From: Coriobacteriales bacterium
Lineage (GTDB): Bacteria; Actinomycetota; Coriobacteriia; Coriobacteriales; UBA8131
DNA length: 6,699 nt
Assembly: GCA_031261765.1 (NCBI GenBank)
Contig: JAISJA010000062.1
Span: 1 to 6,699, forward strand
Direction: 5' to 3'
The position numbers were made by a program, and so were the translations under genes. The notes below the pieces were generated by a model. The model searched no databases and was not told where the DNA came from. It saw only the letters and a program-made list of their open reading frames with translations. This document shows, piece by piece, positions 1 through 4,825 of the stretch (position 1 is the stretch's first letter; every line of letters begins with the position of its first letter).

Positions 1-21
1 CACTGCCGAAAGCGCCTTGTA

Positions 22-486
22 TCACAACGCGTATACGTCTGCGTCCTCCTGGCCAAGCACGCTCGCGTGGTACGCATAGGCCGCCAGTCCGCGACAACCA
101 AGCAGCACGAGCGTGCGCAGCGACTTGTCGTCCGCGTTGTCACTTCTCCACAAAGTGTTAACGTCATACGCAGCGCAGTCGCACGTGGCGGCCTCGGGGC
201 ACAGCTCGCGCGTCGCGTCTTTCACGGCGGCCGTCTGCGCCTTAATGGACGCTTCGTCAAAGTTAACGTTGGTAAGCGTGGCGAACATACCCTCCAGCAT
301 CATACGGTTCACGTTAGCGCTTGGTGTAAGCGACTTAACGCTAACTACCTTTCCAAGTGTGATAAGCGCGCTCGTAAGCTCGTCTTGCGCCGCCGCTACC
401 TCGCTGGTCTTACCGCATACGCCGGCGTTTCCGGTGCAGCATGCTCCACCCGCGGTTTGCTCGCATTGATAACAGAACATATTCAT
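22..486 (-). CDS. hcp: Hybrid cluster protein (hydroxylamine reductase), N-terminal part, interrupted by in-frame TGA
   Basis: The protein begins MNMFCYQCEQTAGG and carries the N-terminal cysteine motif of Hcp (C-x2-C-x8-C-x6-C, ending VCGK), which binds an Fe-S cluster. Further family landmarks are the LTNVNFD stretch and the segment GLAAYAYHASVLGQ. Hcp is a cytoplasmic Fe-S protein that reduces hydroxylamine or nitric oxide in nitrosative stress. Full proteins are about 550 residues, but here a TGA (24-22) ends the frame after 154 residues. The codons after it still read YKALSAV, which matches the family continuation, so the frame is intact and only one codon is a stop. The start at 486 was chosen because a purine-rich AGGAAGGCAGG lies 7 bases upstream; ATG at 480 and GTG at 522 are alternatives. 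The rest of the gene lies outside the window, so whether this is a pseudogene, a sequencing error or a recoded codon is open. Confidence 0.88.
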   Translation of the reverse strand: MNMFCYQCEQTAGGACCTGNAGVCGKTSEVAAAQDELTSALITLGKVVSVKSLTPSANVNRMMLEGMFATLTNVNFDEASIKAQTAAVKDATRELCPEAATCDCAAYDVNTLWRSDNADDKSLRTLVLLGCRGLAAYAYHASVLGQEDADVYAL

Positions 487-490
487 GTCA

Positions 491-562
491 TTACCTGCCT
501 TCCTGGAATTCCTGGGCCTCACAGGTTCCCTAGGTTTCCTGAGTTTCCTAAGCTTCTTAAGT
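491..562. repeat. Degenerate 9-bp tandem repeat, eight units, in the hcp leader
   Basis: Read on the plus strand in strict 9-bp register from 491, the units are ttacctgcc, ttcctggaa, ttcctgggc, ctcacaggt, tccctaggt, ttcctgagt, ttcctaagc and ttcttaagt. The consensus is about TTCCTRRGT. On the hcp mRNA strand each unit reads roughly RCYYAGGAA, giving a ladder of Shine-Dalgarno-like AGGAA cores. The unit nearest the gene and its neighbour supply the ribosome binding site of hcp. The array fills most of the predicted leader between the start site near 594 and the start codon at 486. Its function is unknown. Confidence 0.7.
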
Positions 563-592
563 ACCCGTTCGTTAAGCCATGTAATCGGCTCG

Positions 593-624
593 TTGAAATA
601 ATGATACCCGGGAAGGCGTACAAT
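593..624 (+). promoter_or_regulatory. Candidate promoter of the Crp/Fnr-family gene
   Basis: TACAAT at 619-624 is a reasonable -10 box on the plus strand. TTGAAA at 593-598 resembles a -35 box, but the 20-bp spacing is longer than usual, so the promoter would be weak. The expected start near 631 falls inside the palindrome 628-643, which suggests autorepression. The assignment is tentative. Confidence 0.35.
594..606 (-). promoter_or_regulatory. Candidate hcp promoter (-10 TATCAT, start site about 594)
   Basis: On the minus strand the hexamer TATCAT (606 to 601) is a good -10 box, placing transcription start near 594 and giving a leader of about 108 bases. At 17-bp spacing the -35 position (629 to 624) reads CATTTA, which does not match TTGACA. 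A poor -35 box is typical of promoters that need a class II activator. The palindrome at 628-643 is centred at -41.5 relative to this start. The start site is predicted, not measured. Confidence 0.5.
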
Positions 625-627
625 AAA

Positions 628-643
628 TGTTGTAATTACAACA
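628..643. promoter_or_regulatory. Perfect 16-bp palindromic operator, probable Crp/Fnr-family binding site
   Basis: TGTTGTAATTACAACA is identical to its own reverse complement. It lies between divergent hcp and a Crp/Fnr-family gene. The TTGT-N-ACAA layout resembles sites bound by HcpR/Dnr/Fnr-type regulators (for Fnr, TTGAT-N4-ATCAA). It sits at -41.5 for the predicted hcp start, the activating position, and overlaps the predicted start of the regulator's own promoter, where binding would repress. That the adjacent regulator binds here is inferred from position and symmetry. Confidence 0.72.
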
Positions 644-676
644 AATGCTGGAAATAAATCTTAAGAAAAGGATTTC

Positions 677-1465
677 ATGGATAACATCGCGGATAAAATC
701 ATGGACATGACCACGGGCAGCATCATGGGTACGAATCAATATACCGGCGCACATGCCGTAGATAAGCGAAAGCCGTCCGACAGCGGCAAAAGCGGATTTG
801 GACTTAACGAAGCGGTCTTGTCATGCCCGTTGTTCAACGGCATAGACGCCGCCGACGCCGACGCGATGTTGAGCTGCCTCTCGGCGCGGCGTAAGTCCTA
901 CAAGCGTGGCGAGTTCGTCTTCTTGGCGGGTGGGCCGGCGCGGTACGCGGGCGTGTTGCTGTCAGGTGAGCTACATGTGATACAAGAGGATTACTGGGGT
1001 TCGCGCAGCATAATAACCGACGTCGTGCCTGGTGACTTGTTTGGCGAGGCGTTCGCCGGCGCAGGTTTGCAGACGTTGCCGGTCAGCGTGATAGCCGTAC
1101 AGGACAGTGACGTCTTGTTTATCGACTTTGAACGCATAACGAAAACGTGCTCGTCTATGTGTGGGTTCCATTCCAGGCTCATAGACAATCTTATGGAGAT
1201 ACTCTCGCGCAAGAACGTCGCCCTCACGCGCAAGATAGAGCACATGTCCAAGCGCACCACGCGCGAGAAAGTCCTAAGCTACCTTAGCGGCATAGCTATG
1301 CAAGAGCACAGCGCAAACGTTGAGATACCGTTTAACCGCCAGGAGCTCGCGGACTACCTTGGCGTTGACCGCAGCGCGCTTTCCGGCGAGCTTTCACGCA
1401 TGCAGAAAAGAGGGCTTATACGCTATAAGCGCAACCGTTTTACACTCATGCCGCACAGGCGATAA
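677..1465 (+). CDS. Crp/Fnr-family transcriptional regulator, likely hcp regulator
   Basis: This 262-residue protein has the Crp/Fnr layout. An N-terminal tail (1 to about 43) precedes a cyclic-nucleotide-binding-like beta-barrel (about 44-155, with RGEFVF at 78-83 and PGDLFGE at 118-124). A long dimerisation helix follows (about 165-192), then a C-terminal winged helix-turn-helix (about 194-257) with recognition-helix segment DRSALSGELSRMQKRG at 231-246. The Arg-Ser pair that contacts cAMP phosphate in CRP is absent after GDLFGE, so cAMP is an unlikely ligand. No FNR-type N-terminal cysteine cluster is visible; cysteines occur at 50, 67, 158 and 162. ATG 677 has AAAGGA just upstream. The tail is about 40 residues longer than usual, and its three Ile codons are all ATC, whereas 12 of the 13 later ones are ATA. 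Divergence from hcp across a perfect palindrome suggests an HcpR-like role in the nitrosative or redox response, sensing an unidentified signal. Confidence 0.88.
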   Translation: MDNIADKIMDMTTGSIMGTNQYTGAHAVDKRKPSDSGKSGFGLNEAVLSCPLFNGIDAADADAMLSCLSARRKSYKRGEFVFLAGGPARYAGVLLSGELHVIQEDYWGSRSIITDVVPGDLFGEAFAGAGLQTLPVSVIAVQDSDVLFIDFERITKTCSSMCGFHSRLIDNLMEILSRKNVALTRKIEHMSKRTTREKVLSYLSGIAMQEHSANVEIPFNRQELADYLGVDRSALSGELSRMQKRGLIRYKRNRFTLMPHRR

Positions 1466-1559
1466 GCGATAGAATTTATAAAAGCCGGGCGTTAGTTGCA
1501 CTGTGCCTGTGCAGATAATATCGGATACGGCAACGGCAAAGTTGCCAGTGGAGGTTTTC

Positions 1560-2483
1560 GTGGAATCATTAAAACGTTTTTGTGTGGGCCATCCCATCAT
1601 AGTGGCCATCGTTACGTTTATTGTGGGCTATGCGGTCCTGCAGCTCATAGGCATGTTCATAACCGGATGGCCATATTTCTCAAGCCAGGCATTGGTACGC
1701 ATAATAATGTTCGCGCTCATGGTGCTTTTGGGCGCGTTGGTGGCCGGCCCAAAGATATTCGCGCCACGCAAGCGCATGATAGGCTATACGTTCAGAAAAT
1801 GCTGGTGGATTATCGCGCTAGCCGCCATACCGTCCGTACTTACACTATTATTGTCAGCTATCGTAGAGAAAGGCGTCGTACCTGACTGGTTTGCGCGTGT
1901 AGTAGGCGCTTTGGTATTATGCCTTTTCATTGGCCTGTTCGAGGAATCAATGTTCAGGGGAGTCATATTCAACGCGCTCTTGTCGCGCATGGGAGGCACA
2001 CGGCGTGGCATCGTATGGGCGGCTATAATAACGTCGGTTGTATTCGGGTTTGCCCATATTATGGTTTCCGTGCTGAGCGGCCAGGTAAACGATATTTCTA
2101 CCGCCGTACAAGCCATAGGTAAGACCATAAGCACGGCGATGTTCGCGTTTTTGTTATCGGCAGTTTATCTTAAGACGCGCAACATATTAGGAGTCGCACT
2201 TATCCATGGGATAAACGACTTCCTGTCGACTGTGACCACGGCGCTCTTTACTTCCGGTGCAGTGAGCACTAACTATGTACACGCTAACGGGCCTTTATCA
2301 GGGCTACCCGGCGTTATATTCTTCGTTGTATATATTGCTTTATCCATACCGTTCCTTGTGGTGGGGTGGCACGTCATACGCGGTATAAAGACGCCGCAAA
2401 CAGGGTTCTTTGGCAATCCTGACTGGGCAAGCACTGCATCTGAATCCTTACCAAACGGCGGTAAGGCCGTGGCAGGCAGGTAG
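1560..2483 (+). CDS. CPBP-family intramembrane metalloprotease (CAAX/Abi type)
   Basis: This is a hydrophobic protein with many predicted membrane segments and the CPBP signature motifs in order: EExxxR (E128, E129, R133, in FEESMFRG), FxxxH (F162 to H166, in FGFAHI) and HxxxD (H216 to D220, in HGIND). In this family the Glu and His residues form the glutamate-type intramembrane protease site. Bacterial members have varied roles, such as bacteriocin self-immunity and protein maturation, and the substrate here is unknown. The start is taken as GTG 1560 because GGAGG (1550-1554) lies 5 bases upstream; GTG 1503 would add 19 residues but lacks a clear ribosome binding site. The last 30 or so residues are hydrophilic. 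The stop lies 3 bp before the miaA start codon, so the two genes are probably co-transcribed. The preceding regulator gene ends about 95 bp upstream on the same strand, so read-through from it is possible. Confidence 0.87.
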   Translation: MESLKRFCVGHPIIVAIVTFIVGYAVLQLIGMFITGWPYFSSQALVRIIMFALMVLLGALVAGPKIFAPRKRMIGYTFRKCWWIIALAAIPSVLTLLLSAIVEKGVVPDWFARVVGALVLCLFIGLFEESMFRGVIFNALLSRMGGTRRGIVWAAIITSVVFGFAHIMVSVLSGQVNDISTAVQAIGKTISTAMFAFLLSAVYLKTRNILGVALIHGINDFLSTVTTALFTSGAVSTNYVHANGPLSGLPGVIFFVVYIALSIPFLVVGWHVIRGIKTPQTGFFGNPDWASTASESLPNGGKAVAGR

Positions 2484-2486
2484 GTC

Positions 2487-3527
2487 TTGGCGATAAAAGA
2501 CGCAGATAAGAGCGCGCGTTTGGTCGCGGGCTTGTCCGTATATGATGCTAGCATACTAGCAGTCGTGGGCCCCACCGGGTCAGGGAAGTCGGACTTTGCG
2601 GACGCATTGGCGGCTAGCATTGGCGGCGAGGTCGTTAGCGCTGACTCCATGCAAGTATACCGCGGCATGGACATAGGCACTGCCAAGGTACCGCCCAAGG
2701 CGCGCAGCGTGCCGTACCATTGCATAGACCTGGTTGACCCCAATGAGACGTTCACGGCGGCGCTATACCAGCGCGCCGCGCGCGCGGCCATAGAAGATAT
2801 ATTGTCGCGTGGCAAGGTGCCCGTAGTGTGCGGCGGCACGGGCCTTTACATACGCGCGGCGCTTGACGACTTCAAGTTGGACGAAGGCAGGGGCGACGGC
2901 AGCGGTGGCGCCGATGGCGCTGGCGGCGTCAAAGGCGATAGCGGCAGCCCAGGCGGCCTTGAAGATGACGGCGGCAAAAACATTACGGAAAGCGACTGCA
3001 AGCGCGATAAGCTACGCGAAGACCTTAAGCAGCAGGCTGAAGACATGGGCGCCGAGCGCTTCCACGCTATGCTTGCCGAGCGCGACCCCAAAAGCGCCGC
3101 TTTAATACATCCCAACAACGTGCGACGCGTCATACGGGCGTTCGAGCTTTTAGAGCAGGGGAGCAGCTATGCGAAACAGCACGAGGGCTTCAGCGCGTTT
3201 AAACCCTATTATGATGGCGTGCTGTACGTTGGCCTTGGCATGCCACGCGAGGAACTTTACAGGCGTGTTAACGCGCGCGTAGACAACATGGTGGCACGTG
3301 GGCTTTTAGATGAGGTGAAATCGCTTGCGGACGCCGGTTTCGCGGACGCGCTAACGGCAAAGCAGGCCATAGGCTATAAAGAACTGTTGCCGGTGCTTCG
3401 CGGCAGCGCACAACTTGACGACGCCGTACGGCAGATAAAACAGTCGACGCGGCGTTACGCGAAGCGCCAGCTAACGTGGTTCAGGCGCGACAAACGCATA
3501 ATTTGGATAAACGCCAGCGAACGATAG
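2487..3527 (+). CDS. miaA: tRNA dimethylallyltransferase (tRNA i6A37 synthase)
   Basis: MiaA transfers a dimethylallyl group from DMAPP to N6 of adenine 37 in tRNAs that read codons starting with U, in the cytoplasm. The sequence shows the P-loop GPTGSGKS (28-35), the catalytic-Asp region SADSMQVYRGMDIGTAK (D53), GGTGLYIRAALDDF (116-129), IHPNNVRRVIRAFE in the middle and the C-terminal QAIGYKEL and RRYAKRQLTWFR segments. At 346 residues it is longer than the usual 300-320. The excess is an N-terminal tail of about 20 residues and a Gly/Asp/Ser-rich insertion at about 133-170, inside the tRNA-contacting insertion domain. The start is TTG 2487, preceded by GGCAGGCAGG. No ATG is available before the P-loop; TTG 2520 and 2532 are weaker alternatives. 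All catalytic landmarks remain, so the enzyme is probably active. Confidence 0.95.
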   Translation: MAIKDADKSARLVAGLSVYDASILAVVGPTGSGKSDFADALAASIGGEVVSADSMQVYRGMDIGTAKVPPKARSVPYHCIDLVDPNETFTAALYQRAARAAIEDILSRGKVPVVCGGTGLYIRAALDDFKLDEGRGDGSGGADGAGGVKGDSGSPGGLEDDGGKNITESDCKRDKLREDLKQQAEDMGAERFHAMLAERDPKSAALIHPNNVRRVIRAFELLEQGSSYAKQHEGFSAFKPYYDGVLYVGLGMPREELYRRVNARVDNMVARGLLDEVKSLADAGFADALTAKQAIGYKELLPVLRGSAQLDDAVRQIKQSTRRYAKRQLTWFRRDKRIIWINASER

Positions 3528-3540
3528 CGACCATCGCGTC

Positions 3541-3574
3541 ATCCCGCGAATTCGTGTAACGAATTGCGCAGGAT
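3541..3574. repeat. REP-like hairpin downstream of miaA
   Basis: ATCCCGCGAATTCG and CGAATTGCGCAGGAT pair around a 5-base loop (tgtaa) with one mismatch and one bulged base. The flanking context gcgtcATCC...GGATccc resembles the dispersed GTCATCC...GGATCCC palindromes seen in many bacterial intergenic regions. No T-run follows, so it is not a standard intrinsic terminator, though it may stabilise or end the miaA transcript. Copy number in the genome cannot be judged from one window. Confidence 0.55.
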
Positions 3575-3604
3575 CCCACCCACCCCATAGTGCAAAGCAA
3601 TCCC

Positions 3605-3704
3605 TTTAAACGGTTTTCGTATACGTTCGCGGGGCGCTTCAATATATATTAGTTCTGCCGTAGTCCTTTTTAAACGTTATTCGTATACGCCAATCGAGCG
3701 CTTC
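3605..3704 (+). repeat. Pair of related 36-bp direct repeats, 64 bp apart
   Basis: Copy 1 (3605-3640) and copy 2 (3669-3704) both start TTTAAACG, contain TTCGTATACG and end GCGCTTC at the same internal spacing. By eye they share 27 of 36 positions, with 19 of the first 21 identical. Copy 2 overlaps the left arm of the long inverted repeat, so the CGTATACG module occurs three times here, counting the inverted copy near 3820. This suggests past duplication of a palindromic element. Confidence 0.6.
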
Positions 3705-3833
3705 GTGAACAGCAATATACTGGGTGTGTAGCGTAAGAGCGCAATGTCTGAGCGAAGCGAGTTTTTGCGCTCTGCTACACACCCAGTATATTGCGCGTGT
3801 GAACGGTAAGCTCGATTGGTGTATACGAATAAC
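3676..3833. repeat. Long imperfect inverted repeat, 69-bp arms
   Basis: The left arm (3676-3744) and right arm (3765-3833) enclose a 20-base loop. Three paired blocks are visible: an outer 23-bp block (3676-3698 with 3811-3833, one G/T wobble), a perfect 21-bp block (3712-3732 with 3774-3794) and an inner perfect 9-bp block (3736-3744 with 3765-3773). They are separated by an asymmetric internal loop (13 against 16 bases) and a 3-base bulge. The loop contains CTGAGCGAAGCGAG, a motif similar to REP-type elements. It could be a transposon-derived miniature element, a bidirectional transcription barrier or a structured RNA. No transposase is present. Confidence 0.85.
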
Positions 3834-3892
3834 CACCGTTCGCCGTTCACGGAAGGAACACACTCTAATATATAGTGGTGTGGGCCTGCGTA

Positions 3893-3906
3893 TGGTACGA
3901 TAAAAT
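3893..3906 (+). promoter_or_regulatory. Candidate por operon promoter (extended -10)
   Basis: TGGTACGAT at 3893-3901 has a TG upstream of the -10-like hexamer TACGAT (3896-3901), with TAAAAT (3901-3906) as an alternative. No good -35 box is seen at the expected distance. It lies 30 to 40 bases before the porG start and just downstream of the long inverted repeat, consistent with an independent start for the por operon. Confidence 0.35.
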
Positions 3907-3931
3907 TTCCCAATACGAGAAGGGAGAACCC

Positions 3932-4507
3932 ATGCAGGACATGACAGAGATCCGCTGGCATGCGCGGGCAGGACAGGGAGCTGTTACCGCATCTAAGCTG
4001 CTGGCAGAGACTGCACTTATGAAAGGGCGTTACATACAGGCAATGCCCGAGTACGGCCCGGAACGTACGGGCGCGCCTTTGCGCGCGTTCACGCGTATAT
4101 CAAACGAACCTATTGAGGTGCACAACAATATCACGAATCCGGACGTTGTAGTGGTGCTAGACGAGACGCTGCTTGCAATCGTAGACGTGCTTGAGGGCAT
4201 AAAGCCTAACGGCACGCTTATCATAAACTCCACTAAGAGCCCCGAAGACGTGCGTAAAGAGGTAAAAGCCCCCGATACGCTTAAGATAGCCGTTGTGGAC
4301 GCAAGCGGAATAGCCATAGACACCATAAAGCGCGACATACCAAACACGCCTATCGTGGGCGCGCTTGCACAGGTAACCGGTGGTGTTACGGTAGACGCGC
4401 TTAAAGAGAACCTGGTCAAGACGTTCGGTAAGAAGTTCGCGAAAGAGATGGTAGACGCGAACCTTGCCTCGGTTGACCGTGCTGTTAAGGAGGTGCAGGT
4501 AGGATGA
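3932..4507 (+). CDS. porG: 2-oxoacid (pyruvate):ferredoxin oxidoreductase, gamma subunit
   Basis: This 191-residue protein is the gamma subunit of the four-subunit 2-oxoacid:ferredoxin oxidoreductase. Its N terminus has HARAGQGAVTASKLLAE (10-26), the GxGQG-like start of the gamma domain, followed by PEYGPERTGAP (39-49), a hallmark of PorG/VorG. The gamma domain helps bind coenzyme A and completes the heterotetramer in the cytoplasm. The start is ATG 3932 because GAAGGGAGA lies just upstream; an in-frame earlier start at 3875 would overlap the palindrome region and adds residues not typical of the family. The stop overlaps the next start in an ATGA (4504-4507), showing translational coupling with porD. 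Pyruvate is the likely substrate, but 2-oxoisovalerate or another 2-oxoacid cannot be excluded from sequence alone. Confidence 0.92.
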   Translation: MQDMTEIRWHARAGQGAVTASKLLAETALMKGRYIQAMPEYGPERTGAPLRAFTRISNEPIEVHNNITNPDVVVVLDETLLAIVDVLEGIKPNGTLIINSTKSPEDVRKEVKAPDTLKIAVVDASGIAIDTIKRDIPNTPIVGALAQVTGGVTVDALKENLVKTFGKKFAKEMVDANLASVDRAVKEVQVG

Positions 4508-4824
4508 GCGTTTTTAAAGATGTAAGCGATTTTGACGACTGGTCATACGATAAGATGCCGCTTGGCGCCGTCGCTTTAGAGGAAGGCAACTCGGTTGACT
4601 ACCTTACAGGTGGCTGGCGCTCTGACAGGCCGGTGTGGGACAAGGACAATTGCCGTGACTGCATGCTTTGTTGGGTATGCTGCCCGGACTCGTCCATACT
4701 TGTCGCTGACGGCAAGATGACCGGTATAGATTACGACCATTGCAAGGGATGCGGCATATGCGCCGGCGAATGCAAGTTCGAGGCCCTTCATATGGTGCCA
4801 GAGCATGAAAGCGAGGTGGCATAA
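4504..4824 (+). CDS. porD: 2-oxoacid (pyruvate):ferredoxin oxidoreductase, delta subunit (2x[4Fe-4S])
   Basis: This 106-residue ferredoxin-like subunit has two C-x2-C-x2-C-x3-C motifs: C50, C53, C56, C60 and C80, C83, C86, C90. These hold the two [4Fe-4S] clusters that carry electrons from the catalytic beta subunit to external ferredoxin. The N-terminal part (about 1-48, including GGWRSDRPVWD) is the tail usual in PorD. An extra cysteine, C59, lies next to C60, and the last cysteine C90 is followed by Lys rather than the more usual Pro. The start overlaps the porG stop by 4 bases; its ribosome binding site AAGGAGGT (4487-4494) is inside porG. porA starts one base after the stop. Confidence 0.94.
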   Translation: MSVFKDVSDFDDWSYDKMPLGAVALEEGNSVDYLTGGWRSDRPVWDKDNCRDCMLCWVCCPDSSILVADGKMTGIDYDHCKGCGICAGECKFEALHMVPEHESEVA

Positions 4825-4825
4825 C

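Larger units (their letters stand above)
3528..3931. other. 404-bp non-coding region between miaA and porG, rich in repeats
   Basis: No credible gene was seen in this stretch. In order it holds a REP-like hairpin (3541-3574), two related direct repeats (3605-3640 and 3669-3704), a long imperfect inverted repeat (3676-3833), a smaller competing stem GTGAACGG/CCGTTCAC (3799-3806 with 3843-3850), a 10-bp inverted pair TATATATTAG/CTAATATATA (3643-3652 with 3865-3874) and a candidate promoter near 3896. Minus-strand open frames over the palindrome are by-products of its symmetry. Confidence 0.75.

Noticed and set aside
487..522. Upstream GTG start for hcp at 522
   Set aside because: AGGGAA lies nearby, but Hcp proteins begin at or just before MFCYQCEQ, and the extra residues come from the repeat array.
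491..562. CRISPR-like array
   Set aside because: Units are 9 bp, contiguous and degenerate, with no spacers and no cas genes nearby.
67..657. Plus-strand open frame of 196 codons opposite hcp
   Set aside because: It is antisense to a clearly recognisable Hcp frame, has no family features and no good ribosome binding site; its Phe-Pro repeat is just the 9-bp array read in one frame.
677..1465. True cAMP-responsive CRP or Fe-S FNR
   Set aside because: The cAMP-contacting Arg-Ser is missing and there is no N-terminal cysteine cluster, so only a general Crp/Fnr-family call is supported.
1503..1559. GTG 1503 as start of the CPBP protease
   Set aside because: It has no clear ribosome binding site, whereas GTG 1560 has GGAGG at 5-base spacing; it remains possible.
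3761..3794. Intrinsic terminator using the TTTTT at 3762-3766
   Set aside because: The T-run is in the loop of the palindrome rather than after the stem, so the geometry is wrong for a standard terminator on either strand.
3639..3961. Two minus-strand open frames over the intergenic palindrome
   Set aside because: They run through both arms of the inverted repeat and one extends into porG; there is no ribosome binding site or protein-like pattern.
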